Shown in pieces: positions 42,278 through 51,068 of a stretch of DNA of 64,000 bases. The translations under genes and the position numbers were made by a program. Below the pieces are notes generated by a model. That model was not told the origin of the DNA. It did not search any database and saw only the letters and a list, made by a program, of their open reading frames with translations. The stretch is from Kribbella kalugense. GTDB lineage: Bacteria > Actinomycetota > Actinomycetes > Propionibacteriales > Kribbellaceae. The stretch covers positions 145,805-209,804 of the forward strand of contig NZ_SODF01000003.1 in the NCBI RefSeq assembly GCF_004365875.1, in the 5' to 3' direction. The first letter of the stretch is position 1; every line of letters starts with the position of its first letter.

Positions 42278-42798
42278 CCGGTACCAGCGTCCTGGGCACA
42301 CTAGGGTCCGCGGACGGCGCAGGCGTCGTACGCATCGAGGACCGCTACGACACCGACATCGACGACTTGTGGTCCGCCCTCATCGATCCGCGCCGGCTGG
42401 CCCGCTGGTACGGCGAGATCGAGGGTGACCTGCGTCGCGGCGGGCAGTTCACCGTGTGTCTCGAAGCCGCCGACTTGCACGCGGTCGGGCAGGTGGACGT
42501 GTGCGAACCGCCGCGACGGCTGCAGGTGACGACCAGGGAGACCGACGAGTCGGCGCAGAACGGTGGCGCGCGGCCCTTCGACCAGCTCACCGAGGCCACT
42601 CTGACCGCCGACGGCGGCCAGACGGTCCTGGTCCTAGAGATCCGCGGCCTGCCCTTGGGCAAGCTCGCGGCCTACGGGGCCGGCTGGCAGATCCACGCCG
42701 AAAACCTGGCTGCCTACCTCGCCGGCGGCAAGCCCGGCGACACCGCGGCACGGTGGGCCGAACTCGCTCCTGCCTATCAGCAGCTGGCAGTCGACTGA
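42274..42798 (+). CDS. SRPBCC (AHSA1-like) ligand-binding protein
   Basis: 174 residues with the helix-grip start DRYDTDIDDLWSALIDPRRL and RWYGEIEGDLRRGGQF, typical of the AHSA1/START superfamily. The fold binds hydrophobic ligands; function unknown. It is translated with the ArsR regulator through an ATGA overlap, as in many actinobacterial pairs. Its end overlaps the convergent GH32-type gene by 22 bases. Confidence 0.85.
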   Translation: MTGTSVLGTLGSADGAGVVRIEDRYDTDIDDLWSALIDPRRLARWYGEIEGDLRRGGQFTVCLEAADLHAVGQVDVCEPPRRLQVTTRETDESAQNGGARPFDQLTEATLTADGGQTVLVLEIRGLPLGKLAAYGAGWQIHAENLAAYLAGGKPGDTAARWAELAPAYQQLAVD

Positions 42799-44186
42799 GT
42801 TAGCTCGACGAGGTTGAGGCTTCCGTCCGTGACGAAGAGGCCGAGGTGGCCGTCGCCTTGGTCGTAGCGGCGGAAGGTCAGAGCGACGCGATTGTCGACG
42901 ACCACCTGGCCGGTGGTGCCGTTCAGGAGGACCTGGATGACGTGCCGACCAGGTGGCAGCGGGCAGGGCCGTTCTAGCTCCACGACGTGCGGTACGTCGC
43001 CTTCGACCTGCCACTGCGCCGGACCGGTGCGTCCACGCGGCCAGCTGTCGAGGACGACGCGGTCGCGTTGAGGCTCAAGCCTCAGGACGGTTGCTTCCTC
43101 GCCGTTGGCGGTTGCGTGGAGCAACAATCCGAAGGCCTGCGTGCCGGCGTCGACGTCAACCGTCAGAGAGATCAGGCATCGTTCGGGCACGGGGTCTCCG
43201 AGCCAAGCGGCGTACCGATCGAGCGCTCCCTGCCCCGGCTCGGCCGCCGCGCCGTCGACCGGTGACAGCTTCACCTGCTGTACGTCGGAATACGCCGCGC
43301 GAACCTCCGCCGGCAGGGCGAAGGCGAGCGTCCCGTCGCCCTCCTGATGCGCCTCGAGTACGGCGAGATCGCCGGCCCACTGCCACGGCCCGTCGTCGGA
43401 ATCCCCTTGTTTCGTTGGGATCCAGCCGATGAAGAACCGCCGCCCGTCGTGCTCGACGGACTTGGCCGCATAGAACGCGCGACCGTCGACGGTGTCGCGA
43501 CCGGGCGCGAGCCACGGCCCGTCCGGATGCCGCGCGACCCGGTAGCGCGTCTGGAACGCATCGCTGAACTCCGAATACACGAGATACCACCAGTCGCCCC
43601 ACTGAAACACGTCGGGACACTCCTGGGTAATGAACCGGTGCGGTTCCCACAGCGGCTCCGCGATCGTCCACTTCTCCAGGTCGGTCGACGTCAACCTCGC
43701 GACGACACCACATCGACGATCCGGCCCATCGGCGTACCGCGCCGCGAGGACCAGCTGCCACGGCTCACCGGGAGCAGTGCGATAGACGAACGGGTCTCGC
43801 CAGTCCTGCGGCACATAGCCGGCAGCCGCGCCGAAGGTGAGCTCAGGCCTCTTGGTCCATCGAGTCGGATCACCGTCGCTGACAGCGTGACAGACCACCT
43901 GGAACGAGCCAGCCGCGTCCCCGCGGCGCGGATTGTGGCCGGTGTAGAACAGGTGCAGCTGAGAGCCGTCAGCAATCACGCACCCCGTGTAGCAGTCGAA
44001 GTCGACCGCATCCCGATCACCGGCAGGCAGTACGACGCCATGGTCGGTGTACTGCACGAAGTCGGTGGTCGACACCAAAGCCCACGGCATACCGGTCGGA
44101 TCGTCCGATCGCTCGTCGAGCAAGTAGAACAACCAGATCCGGCCGTCATAGCTGAACGGGATGACGTCGCCGACATACCCGCTCAT
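42777..44186 (-). CDS. GH32-type glycosidase, divergent
   Basis: 469 residues. The five-bladed propeller of GH32 is visible through WRDP (129-132, transition-state stabiliser) and ECPD (189-192, acid/base Glu). The usual W-M-N-D-P-N-G nucleophile motif is replaced by GDVIPF at residues 6-11, with Asp7 in the nucleophile place. A C-terminal beta-sandwich covers about residues 300-469. There is no signal peptide, so it acts inside the cell on imported fructosides. The ATG overlaps the lacI stop, so regulator and enzyme are cotranscribed. It may be a fructan enzyme with a different linkage preference. Confidence 0.8.
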   Translation of the reverse strand: MSGYVGDVIPFSYDGRIWLFYLLDERSDDPTGMPWALVSTTDFVQYTDHGVVLPAGDRDAVDFDCYTGCVIADGSQLHLFYTGHNPRRGDAAGSFQVVCHAVSDGDPTRWTKRPELTFGAAAGYVPQDWRDPFVYRTAPGEPWQLVLAARYADGPDRRCGVVARLTSTDLEKWTIAEPLWEPHRFITQECPDVFQWGDWWYLVYSEFSDAFQTRYRVARHPDGPWLAPGRDTVDGRAFYAAKSVEHDGRRFFIGWIPTKQGDSDDGPWQWAGDLAVLEAHQEGDGTLAFALPAEVRAAYSDVQQVKLSPVDGAAAEPGQGALDRYAAWLGDPVPERCLISLTVDVDAGTQAFGLLLHATANGEEATVLRLEPQRDRVVLDSWPRGRTGPAQWQVEGDVPHVVELERPCPLPPGRHVIQVLLNGTTGQVVVDNRVALTFRRYDQGDGHLGLFVTDGSLNLVELTQSTASC

Positions 44187-45223
44187 GGACGTCGCGGCGG
44201 GTCGCCGACCGAGTCACGCTCGATCAGCTCGCAGTCGACGATCACCCGTTCGGGCGCGCCGTCGGGCTCGGCCAGCACCAGTTCGCCGGCCCGGCGGCCC
44301 AGCATCAGGTGCGGCAACGCCGCGGTCGTCAAACCTGGACGGACCTGGTCCGCGACATCGGGCTGATCGTCGAAGCCGACGATGCTGACGTCCTGCGGGC
44401 AGGTCAATCCCATGGCCTGCAGGGAAAGAAGAGCCCCGATCGCCATCCGGTCGTTCCCGCAGACGAGTGCGGTCGATCCGTGCTCGGTCACCACCTCGGT
44501 CGCCAGGTCGTAACCCGATCCGATCTGGTAGTTGCCGTACCGATGCACGAGGCTCGCCGGACGCAGACCGGCGGCCCGGGCGGCGTCGTCGAACCCGCGC
44601 CGGCGTTCCTTGCAGGCGTAGTCGTTCCGCGGGCCGCCCAGGAAGGCCACCTCGCGATGTCCGCGCTCGAACACGGACGCGGCGGCGGCCCGGCCACCGG
44701 CGTACTCGTCGGCCAGCAGGACCGTGTCGGCACTGCCCTCCTCCGGCCAGCAGTTGACGAAGATCGTCCGGATCCCGTCGAGCCTCGGACTCCGGTGCAG
44801 CGGCTTGGGCGACAGCGACGCATACACGATCGCGGCGACTCCCTGCCCGACCAGGCTCGCCACTGCAGCGTCGCCCTGCTCGGGATCGTCGGTCGTGTCG
44901 ACGACCATGCACACGTAGCCGGCCGGTTGGACGACCTGCTGCAGGCCGAGCACGATCAGACCTGCGTACGGCTGGGAGACGATCCCGCTGGTCACGACGC
45001 CGACGGTGAAGGACCGGTTCGACCGCAGCGACTGGGCCGCGCGGTTCGGCACGAACTCGAGCTCGGCCGCGGCCTCGAGCACGCGGCGCCTGGTCTCCTC
45101 GGCCACCGCGACGTCGCGGCGGTCGTTCAGCACGAACGAGACCGTCGGCTGGGAGACGCCGGCGCGGCGAGCGACGTCGGTCATCGTGACCCGTTTCGGC
45201 CGGCCGACTGGTTGCTTGGCCAT
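44183..45223 (-). CDS. LacI family repressor of the fructan locus
   Basis: 346 residues. The helix-turn-helix is MTDVARRAGVSQPTVSFVLN, followed by the periplasmic-binding-type ligand domain. It probably represses its own operon and the divergent importer/GH32 operon through two CAATACGTATTG sites. The inducer is likely a fructoside or sucrose-like sugar. ATG 45223 has GGGGGA upstream. The sequence RSNRSFTVGVVTSGIVSQPY begins the ligand domain. Confidence 0.92.
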   Translation of the reverse strand: MAKQPVGRPKRVTMTDVARRAGVSQPTVSFVLNDRRDVAVAEETRRRVLEAAAELEFVPNRAAQSLRSNRSFTVGVVTSGIVSQPYAGLIVLGLQQVVQPAGYVCMVVDTTDDPEQGDAAVASLVGQGVAAIVYASLSPKPLHRSPRLDGIRTIFVNCWPEEGSADTVLLADEYAGGRAAAASVFERGHREVAFLGGPRNDYACKERRRGFDDAARAAGLRPASLVHRYGNYQIGSGYDLATEVVTEHGSTALVCGNDRMAIGALLSLQAMGLTCPQDVSIVGFDDQPDVADQVRPGLTTAALPHLMLGRRAGELVLAEPDGAPERVIVDCELIERDSVGDPPRRP

Positions 45224-45283
45224 GGTCCCCCTTCACCGTTCGCGGCCTCGGTGCCGCGGCAAATTTTCTATCACACAGCGGCC

Positions 45284-45295
45284 CAATACGTATTG
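45284..45295. promoter_or_regulatory. LacI operator 1
   Basis: CAATACGTATTG is a perfect 12-bp palindrome with the central CG typical of LacI sites. It lies between the divergent lacI and importer genes; an identical copy is centred 46 bp away. Confidence 0.8.
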
Positions 45296-45329
45296 CGCCC
45301 TACCGTACACCGCTGCTACCGTCCCGGGT

Positions 45330-45341
45330 CAATACGTATTG
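45330..45341. promoter_or_regulatory. LacI operator 2
   Basis: A second identical CAATACGTATTG, closer to the importer operon. Two sites in a 160-base intergenic region allow cooperative binding or DNA looping by a tetrameric or paired dimeric repressor. Confidence 0.8.
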
Positions 45342-45382
45342 GGTGGCACGCCGGGCCGCCCGAACGGTGAAGGAGGAACCCC

Positions 45383-46792
45383 ATGACAGGCATCCATTCC
45401 CCCGGTGGCTCGATCGCCCGCCGCACCGTGCTGAAGGCCGGAGCGGCCGGCGGACTCGGGCTGGCGGGGCTGGCCGACCTGGCCGCCTGCGGCAACAGCA
45501 GCGGCGGCTCGTCGTCGAAGTCACTCAAGATGCTGTACTTCGGAGAGCAGGCGGCGGCGACCCAGTTGCAGAACCGGTTGCAGCCGCAGATCTCCAAGCT
45601 CGACGCAAACATCAAGTTCGAGATCACGGCCATCAACGGCACCGACTGGAACGACTTCCTCGCCAAGGTGCTCACCCAGGTCGCGGCCGGCACCCCGCCG
45701 GACATCATCAGCGTCGCCACCGAGGGCCTGCAGCTGATGGCGTCCAAGGAGCTCGCGGTCCCGCTCGACGACTACGTCACCAAGGACCTGGCCGCGCTGA
45801 AGGAGTACTTCGCCGACATCCACCCGGCACTGATCGAGTCGATGATGTACCAGGGTCATCTCTGGGAGCTGCCGGACAGCTTCAACGCCGGGAACATGTT
45901 CTACAGCACCGAGCTCTTCCAGCGCGCCGGCGTCGTACCGCCGAGCGAAGGCTGGACTCTCGACGACTTCGAGTCGGCGGCGACCAAGATCGCCAAGTTC
46001 AAGGGCATCAACGCGTTCGGCTGGGTGGTCCGTCTCTGGGGCAGCTGGACGTCGTTCATGTACGCCAACAACGCGAACCTGCTCGAGGAGGGCAAGTACG
46101 ACGGCGGCGACTGGCTGTGGAACAAGGCGTACGCCGGTGACGCGGCTGCCGCCGGCCGTAAGGGCGGCTGGAAGTGGGGCGCACCGACCGCCAACTCCGA
46201 AGGCACCGTCGAGGCCCTGAACTACATGATCGAGCTGACCAAGAAGGGCCTGTCGCCGTCGCCCGACGTCGGCGGTGGCGGCACGCTGCAGGGGCTGTTC
46301 GCGTCGAACCGGATCGGCATGTCGATCGGTGGCGGCTTCTGGGCCGGCGGCCTGACCAACGCCGGGATGAAGAACGGCAGCTTCGACGTCACGATGTTCC
46401 CGAAGTGGAAGAGCCAGCGGCACCTGTTCGGCGCCGGCGGGTACGCCATCTTCAAGTCGTCGAAGAAAAAGGACCTGGCCTGGGAGGTCCTGAAGCTGCT
46501 GGTGAAGCCGGAGACGTTCGACCTGGTCTTCCCCGGCAACGTGACCACGCCCGGCCGCAAGTCCCTGGTGACGGCCGAGCGGTACGCCAAGACCGGCCCG
46601 AAGCACTGGTCGGTCTTCTACGAGACGCTGACCAAGCACCCGGACACCGCTCCGATCCCGGCCCCGCCGTACTACAACGCGCTCGCGACCGCGCTGAACC
46701 AGCGCACCACTCAGGCGATCTCCTCCGGTAACGCGAAGGCCGCTCTGGACGGGCTGCAGGCGGATCTCGAGAAAGCCGCGGGGGCGAGCTGA
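45383..46792 (+). CDS. extracellular solute-binding lipoprotein (sugar importer)
   Basis: 469 residues. An RR motif (ARRTVLKAG, residues 12-20) and a lipobox LAAC with Cys36 indicate Tat export and lipid anchoring. The rest is a cluster-B binding protein of the maltose/oligosaccharide type (SBP_bac_1). It would capture fructo-oligosaccharides or sucrose-like sugars. AAGGAGG lies six bases before the ATG. It opens the importer-GH32 operon under LacI control. Confidence 0.92.
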   Translation: MTGIHSPGGSIARRTVLKAGAAGGLGLAGLADLAACGNSSGGSSSKSLKMLYFGEQAAATQLQNRLQPQISKLDANIKFEITAINGTDWNDFLAKVLTQVAAGTPPDIISVATEGLQLMASKELAVPLDDYVTKDLAALKEYFADIHPALIESMMYQGHLWELPDSFNAGNMFYSTELFQRAGVVPPSEGWTLDDFESAATKIAKFKGINAFGWVVRLWGSWTSFMYANNANLLEEGKYDGGDWLWNKAYAGDAAAAGRKGGWKWGAPTANSEGTVEALNYMIELTKKGLSPSPDVGGGGTLQGLFASNRIGMSIGGGFWAGGLTNAGMKNGSFDVTMFPKWKSQRHLFGAGGYAIFKSSKKKDLAWEVLKLLVKPETFDLVFPGNVTTPGRKSLVTAERYAKTGPKHWSVFYETLTKHPDTAPIPAPPYYNALATALNQRTTQAISSGNAKAALDGLQADLEKAAGAS

Positions 46793-47724
46793 TGTCCGCC
46801 GTCGCCGCGGATGTACCGAAGGCGGTCGCGCAGCGCCGAAGCCACCCGACCGCGCACGGGGAAGCGCGGTTCGGGTTCGCGATGATCGCCCTGTCGGTGC
46901 TGTTCGTCGCGGTCTTCACCGCGATCCCCATCATCGCCTCGCTCGGGCTGTCGTTCTTCTCCTGGGACGTGATCTCGACCCCGCAGTACGTCGGGTTGAA
47001 GAACTACCAGCAGCTGTTCAACGACGGTCCAGTGCTCAAGTCGTTCGGCGTCACGCTCGGGATGGCGCTCGCGATCGTCGTACTGCAGCTGACCGTCGGT
47101 CTCGCGCTCGCGGTCCTGGTCAACCAGCGCAAGCTGGTGTGGGTGCGGACGCTGTTCCGGACCGCGTTCTACCTGCCGCTGCTGGCGTCGACGGCGGCCG
47201 TGTCGATCTTCATGGGCTACCTGTTCGACTACAAGTTCGGCGTCGTGAACTACTACCTCGGTCTGCTCGGCATCCCGAACGTACCGTGGCTGACCAGCGG
47301 TTTCGGTGCGGCCGCGACGATCGTGCTGATCGCGGTCTGGCAGCAGCTGGGGTTCACGTTCGTGCTGTTCGTCGCCTCGTTGATGTCGGTCCCCACCGAT
47401 GTGCTCGAGGCCGCGCAGATCGACGGGGCCGGGCCGTTGCGGACCCTGTTCCGGGTCAAGATCCCGCTGATCAGCCCGACCATCCTGTTCGCCGCGGTCG
47501 TTGCCTTGATCAACGCGATGCAGCTGTTCGACCAGCCGTACATCATGACCAAGGGCGGTCCCGGATCGGCGACCACGACGGTCACGATCACGATGTACCA
47601 GAAGGGCTTCCAGAACCTGCAGTTCGGGTACGGCTCGGCGATCGCGATCGTCCTGCTGGCGGCGATCCTGATCATCACCGGGCTGCAGTTCCTCGCGGCA
47701 CGAAAGCTGGTGTTCTACCAATGA
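46792..47724 (+). CDS. ABC sugar permease, MalF type
   Basis: 310 residues with six membrane helices and the EAA-like loop EAAQIDGAGPLRTLFRVKIP. It forms the first half of the importer channel. The ATG overlaps the binding-protein stop by one base and the stop overlaps the next permease by four bases. No ATPase gene lies in the locus, so a shared MsiK-like ATPase encoded elsewhere probably drives it. Confidence 0.92.
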   Translation: MSAVAADVPKAVAQRRSHPTAHGEARFGFAMIALSVLFVAVFTAIPIIASLGLSFFSWDVISTPQYVGLKNYQQLFNDGPVLKSFGVTLGMALAIVVLQLTVGLALAVLVNQRKLVWVRTLFRTAFYLPLLASTAAVSIFMGYLFDYKFGVVNYYLGLLGIPNVPWLTSGFGAAATIVLIAVWQQLGFTFVLFVASLMSVPTDVLEAAQIDGAGPLRTLFRVKIPLISPTILFAAVVALINAMQLFDQPYIMTKGGPGSATTTVTITMYQKGFQNLQFGYGSAIAIVLLAAILIITGLQFLAARKLVFYQ

Positions 47725-48560
47725 TCAACTCGACCGGAACACTCGCCCGGATCGGCCGCATCACCGGCGTCCTGATCCTCGTCCTCGCCGCAATGGTTGC
47801 CCTCGGCCCGTTGTTGTGGACGGTCACCACCTCGCTCCGGACGCCGGCCGAGGCGTTCGGAAACCCACCGCAGTGGATCCCGCTGCACCCGGACTTCTCC
47901 AACTACAGCGCGGTGTTCGACAAGATCCCGATCGGCCGGTTCTTCTTCAACAGCGTGATCGTGACCGGGCTGATCGTGGTCGGCCAGACGATCACCTGCA
48001 CGCTGTCCGGCTACGCGTTCGCGATGGTCAGCTTCCCCGGCCGCTCGGTGATCTTCGGGATCTTCCTGGCCACGATGATGGTGCCGCTGCAGACGATCAT
48101 CATCCCGGTGTTCGTGATCATCCGGTACCTCGGACTGTCGGACAGCCCGTTGTCGCTGGTGGTCTCGGCGCTGGGCAGCGCGTTCGGCACGTTCCTGATG
48201 CGCCAGTACTTCATGCAGATGCCCAGGGAGCTGGGAGAGGCGGCCCGGATCGACGGCGCCGGCCACTTCCACACCTTCCTGCTGATCTACGCCAAGATGG
48301 CCGGTCCGGCGATCGCCACCCTCGCGATCCTGAACTTCTCCGGCTTCTGGGCGGAGTTCTACCGGCCGCTGATCTTCCTGCAGAACCAGGACAACTTCAC
48401 CCTGCCGCTGGGCCTCGTCGGCCTGCAGGGAAACCTCGGCACCGGCTCGATCTCGGTGGTGCTGGCCGGCGTCGTACTGGCCATCCTGCCGAGCGTCGTG
48501 CTGTTCATCTTCGCCCAGCGGTACTTCATCGCGGGCATCACGGCAGGAGCCTCACGTTGA
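47721..48560 (+). CDS. ABC sugar permease, MalG type
   Basis: 279 residues and six helices, with the EAA loop EAARIDGAGHFHTFLLIYAK. It is the second half of the channel. The start overlaps the first permease (ATGA), and the stop overlaps the TTG start of the GH32 gene, so uptake and hydrolysis are coupled. Confidence 0.92.
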   Translation: MINSTGTLARIGRITGVLILVLAAMVALGPLLWTVTTSLRTPAEAFGNPPQWIPLHPDFSNYSAVFDKIPIGRFFFNSVIVTGLIVVGQTITCTLSGYAFAMVSFPGRSVIFGIFLATMMVPLQTIIIPVFVIIRYLGLSDSPLSLVVSALGSAFGTFLMRQYFMQMPRELGEAARIDGAGHFHTFLLIYAKMAGPAIATLAILNFSGFWAEFYRPLIFLQNQDNFTLPLGLVGLQGNLGTGSISVVLAGVVLAILPSVVLFIFAQRYFIAGITAGASR

Positions 48561-49879
48561 CCCAGACTCAGTCCGCACACCGGTCCGGAACGGCGGCATA
48601 CCTCCGCCCCGTGTACCACGTCCGGCCGCCGCGCGGATATCTCAACGACCCGAACGGGCCGATCGAGCACGGCCATGGCGTACAGCTGTATTTCCAGTCG
48701 CGGCCGACTCTCGACCAGCACGTCCCGGTCGAGTGGGGCCACGCCTCCTCGGCGGACTACGTGCGCTGGACCCTGCATCGGCCGGCGATGGCTCCGCAGC
48801 CGGGTGGGCCGGACACCGACGGCTGCTGGTCCGGCAACACCGTGCTCGACGAGGGCCGGATCCGGGCCTTCTACTCGGGGCGGGTCGAGGGGCGCCCGTA
48901 CCAGTCCGTCCTCACGGCCGTGTCCGACGACGGCGGCGCGTCCTTCGGGCCGCCGCACCAAGTCGTCCCCGACCCGGTCGATCAGGCGATCATGTTCCGC
49001 GATCCCTTTGTTTGGAGGGAAAACGGCACCTGGTGGATGGTGGTTGGAGCCGGGTACGCCGATCGCGGTGCGAGCATCGCGTTGTACCGGTCGCCGGACC
49101 TGGAGAACTGGACAGCCGCCGGTTCACTGGCGGAACTGCCGCGTGGCCTCGCGGACGGAGAGGACACCGGGGCGGCGTGGGAGTGTCCACAAGTGCTGAC
49201 CCTCGACGGGCGCCGGATCGCCGTCGTGTCGGCGTGGTCGCCCGAAGGCGGACCTGATCAGGTGCTGTCCTTCGATGTCGACGTACCGCTGGAACCGCGG
49301 CGCGTCGATCACGGGACGAACTTCTACGCGGCGTCTGCCTTGCGTGACAGCCGCTTCGGGCCGTTGCTGTTCGGCTGGCTGACCGAAGGCCGCGATCGAT
49401 CAGGGTGGACCGATTGGGCGGGCGTCATTTCGCTGCCGCGGGTCGTCCGGCTCGGTCCGGAGTCGTCACTCCGCAGCGCGCCGGTCCCGACCGTGGACAG
49501 CCTGCGTGTCGGCCCCGGCGTACCCGCTGATGGTGTCTCGACGGGTCCGCAGTGCGAGATTGCCGTATCAGAAGGGCGCGTGGTCATTCACTTCAGTGAC
49601 CAGGAGCGTCTGGAGATCGAGCTGGACGCCGACTCTCTGACGATCGACCGGAGCCACGCCAGTCTCGATGAGCACGCCCACGGTGGGCGGATGCAGGTGA
49701 CGGACGCCTTCGATCCGTCGTCGCGTCTGCCGGCGGCTCGGATCTTCCTCGACGGATCGGTGGTCGAGGTCTTCACCAGCGCCGGCCGCGTCCTCAGCAC
49801 TCGCATCTACCCGACTACCCCGCCCCCATGGCGAGTCGAGGCCCCAGAGAACGCACAGCACTGGGAGCTCGCTCACTGA
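48557..49879 (+). CDS. GH32 beta-fructosidase (sucrose/levan/inulin hydrolase)
   Basis: 440 residues. The nucleophile motif YLNDPNG (28-34, Asp31), transition-state RDP (148-150) and acid/base WEC (Glu209) are all present. A C-terminal beta-sandwich covers about 300-440 and ends near FLDGSVVEVFTSAGR. No signal peptide, so it cleaves fructosides after import. The start is TTG 48557, overlapping the permease stop (TTGA), with AGGAG seven bases upstream. A strong terminator follows. Confidence 0.9.
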   Translation: MTQTQSAHRSGTAAYLRPVYHVRPPRGYLNDPNGPIEHGHGVQLYFQSRPTLDQHVPVEWGHASSADYVRWTLHRPAMAPQPGGPDTDGCWSGNTVLDEGRIRAFYSGRVEGRPYQSVLTAVSDDGGASFGPPHQVVPDPVDQAIMFRDPFVWRENGTWWMVVGAGYADRGASIALYRSPDLENWTAAGSLAELPRGLADGEDTGAAWECPQVLTLDGRRIAVVSAWSPEGGPDQVLSFDVDVPLEPRRVDHGTNFYAASALRDSRFGPLLFGWLTEGRDRSGWTDWAGVISLPRVVRLGPESSLRSAPVPTVDSLRVGPGVPADGVSTGPQCEIAVSEGRVVIHFSDQERLEIELDADSLTIDRSHASLDEHAHGGRMQVTDAFDPSSRLPAARIFLDGSVVEVFTSAGRVLSTRIYPTTPPPWRVEAPENAQHWELAH

Positions 49880-49886
49880 CGCGAAC

Positions 49887-49920
49887 AGCCGGGGACACCG
49901 CGAAAACGGTGGCCCCGGCT
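49887..49920. terminator. bidirectional hairpin terminator
   Basis: AGCCGGGG then CACCG pair with CGGTG then CCCCGGCT around a CGAAAA loop, with one mismatch. It lies between the convergent GH32 gene and the secreted-protein gene, so it can stop both transcripts. No U-run follows, as is common in high-GC actinobacteria. Confidence 0.8.
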
Positions 49921-49933
49921 GACGTGTTCGGTG

Positions 49934-50899
49934 TTACTCGCCGACCAGCTGGTCGTAGTGGGTGGTGATCGAGACGTGGTCCACGCCGTTGAAGACGGCG
50001 GGGATCTTGCCGTACGACGTGATTGCGGTCCCGGCGCCGTTCGCCTTGCTCATCGCGTAGAGCGTGCCGGACTGCGTGTTGTTGTCGATAGCGGCGATCA
50101 GCGAACCACCGCGGGTGCCACAGCCCTGGACGACCAGCGACTCGTAGTCGGCCCAGCCGGAGGAGCGGATCAGCTTGAGGACCGGCTTGGCCCCGGCGGC
50201 GACCGGGATGTGGACTGACCACAGGGCGCCCGCGTTCGTGGTCATCAGCAGGGTGTCGTACGTCGCGGTCTCACTGATGACCGTCATCGCCTTGAAACCC
50301 TTGAAGCCCGGGAGGGGGCCGAGGGCACGGAAGCCGGCACCGACGATCTGGTACCGGTACAGGCTGCCGTTGGTGTTCAGGCCGTACAAGTACGCGTGCG
50401 TGGGGCCGGCGACGCTGTAGTTCGAGGTGGCGATGGACTTGAAGCTGGTCCAGCCCGTGCCGACCTTCTTGAAGGTGGACGACCAGGCGCCGGCATCGCC
50501 GTTGTCACGCACCAGCGACGTGTGCCGGTACAGGTTCGCCCCCTGCAGCAGCAGGCCGTAGAAGTAGACCTGCGTGCCCGACGCGTTCACGGCGCCGTAC
50601 CAGGTCGTGTCGGCGCGGGTGCCGACGAACTTGGACGGCGTGTCCGAGTAGGACTCGATGTGGCGGCCCGGAACGCTGTCGATCTCCTGCACGGTGCCCG
50701 CGGCCGTGGGGACCATGACCGCGCTGAGGCACGGCTCGCCGGCGTCGGCGGCCTTGGTCTTGATCTTGTTCGGCTGGACGTTCTTGACGAACGTGTGCGC
50801 CTTCGGGTCGGGCTTTCCGGCGAAGGCCGGAACCGACGAGACAGATGCGGCCAGCAGGCCGGCACCGGCCAATGCGAGCGCAAAACGCTGCAATTTCAT
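49934..50899 (-). CDS. secreted propeller-like protein
   Basis: 321 residues. A Sec signal peptide (MKLQRFALALAGAGLLAASV, cleavage near ASVSSVPAFA-G) is followed by a domain with repeated W/Y-F and AYLYGLNTNGSLYRYQ-like blades. This resembles tachylectin-2-type or other beta-propeller carbohydrate-binding domains. No enzyme motif is recognised. It is transcribed alone towards the terminator at 49887. AGGAG-like sequence (TAGGAGTTCC reading on + is the complement side) was not clear, so the ATG is chosen from the signal peptide. Confidence 0.65.
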   Translation of the reverse strand: MKLQRFALALAGAGLLAASVSSVPAFAGKPDPKAHTFVKNVQPNKIKTKAADAGEPCLSAVMVPTAAGTVQEIDSVPGRHIESYSDTPSKFVGTRADTTWYGAVNASGTQVYFYGLLLQGANLYRHTSLVRDNGDAGAWSSTFKKVGTGWTSFKSIATSNYSVAGPTHAYLYGLNTNGSLYRYQIVGAGFRALGPLPGFKGFKAMTVISETATYDTLLMTTNAGALWSVHIPVAAGAKPVLKLIRSSGWADYESLVVQGCGTRGGSLIAAIDNNTQSGTLYAMSKANGAGTAITSYGKIPAVFNGVDHVSITTHYDQLVGE

Positions 50900-51028
50900 A
50901 GGAGTTCCCCCTCCAGTGATGCCTCGATTAGCTCGAGATCGCGCTGAGTGTAACCGAGCGAAGGGGCAACAACCGCATGCATTACACCCTGATGTAAACC
51001 GGTATAGCGATCAACCAGCGCAGGGCCC

Positions 51029-51060
51029 GACGCCCTCCAGTCCGTCAACTGGAGGGCGTC
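51029..51060 (-). terminator. terminator of the DUF11 repeat gene
   Basis: GACGCCCTCCAGT and ACTGGAGGGCGTC form a perfect 13-bp stem around CCGTCA, eight bases after the stop of the gene at 51069. It is placed to end that transcript and to shield the secreted-protein gene. Confidence 0.85.
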
Positions 51061-51068
51061 GGAGCTGG

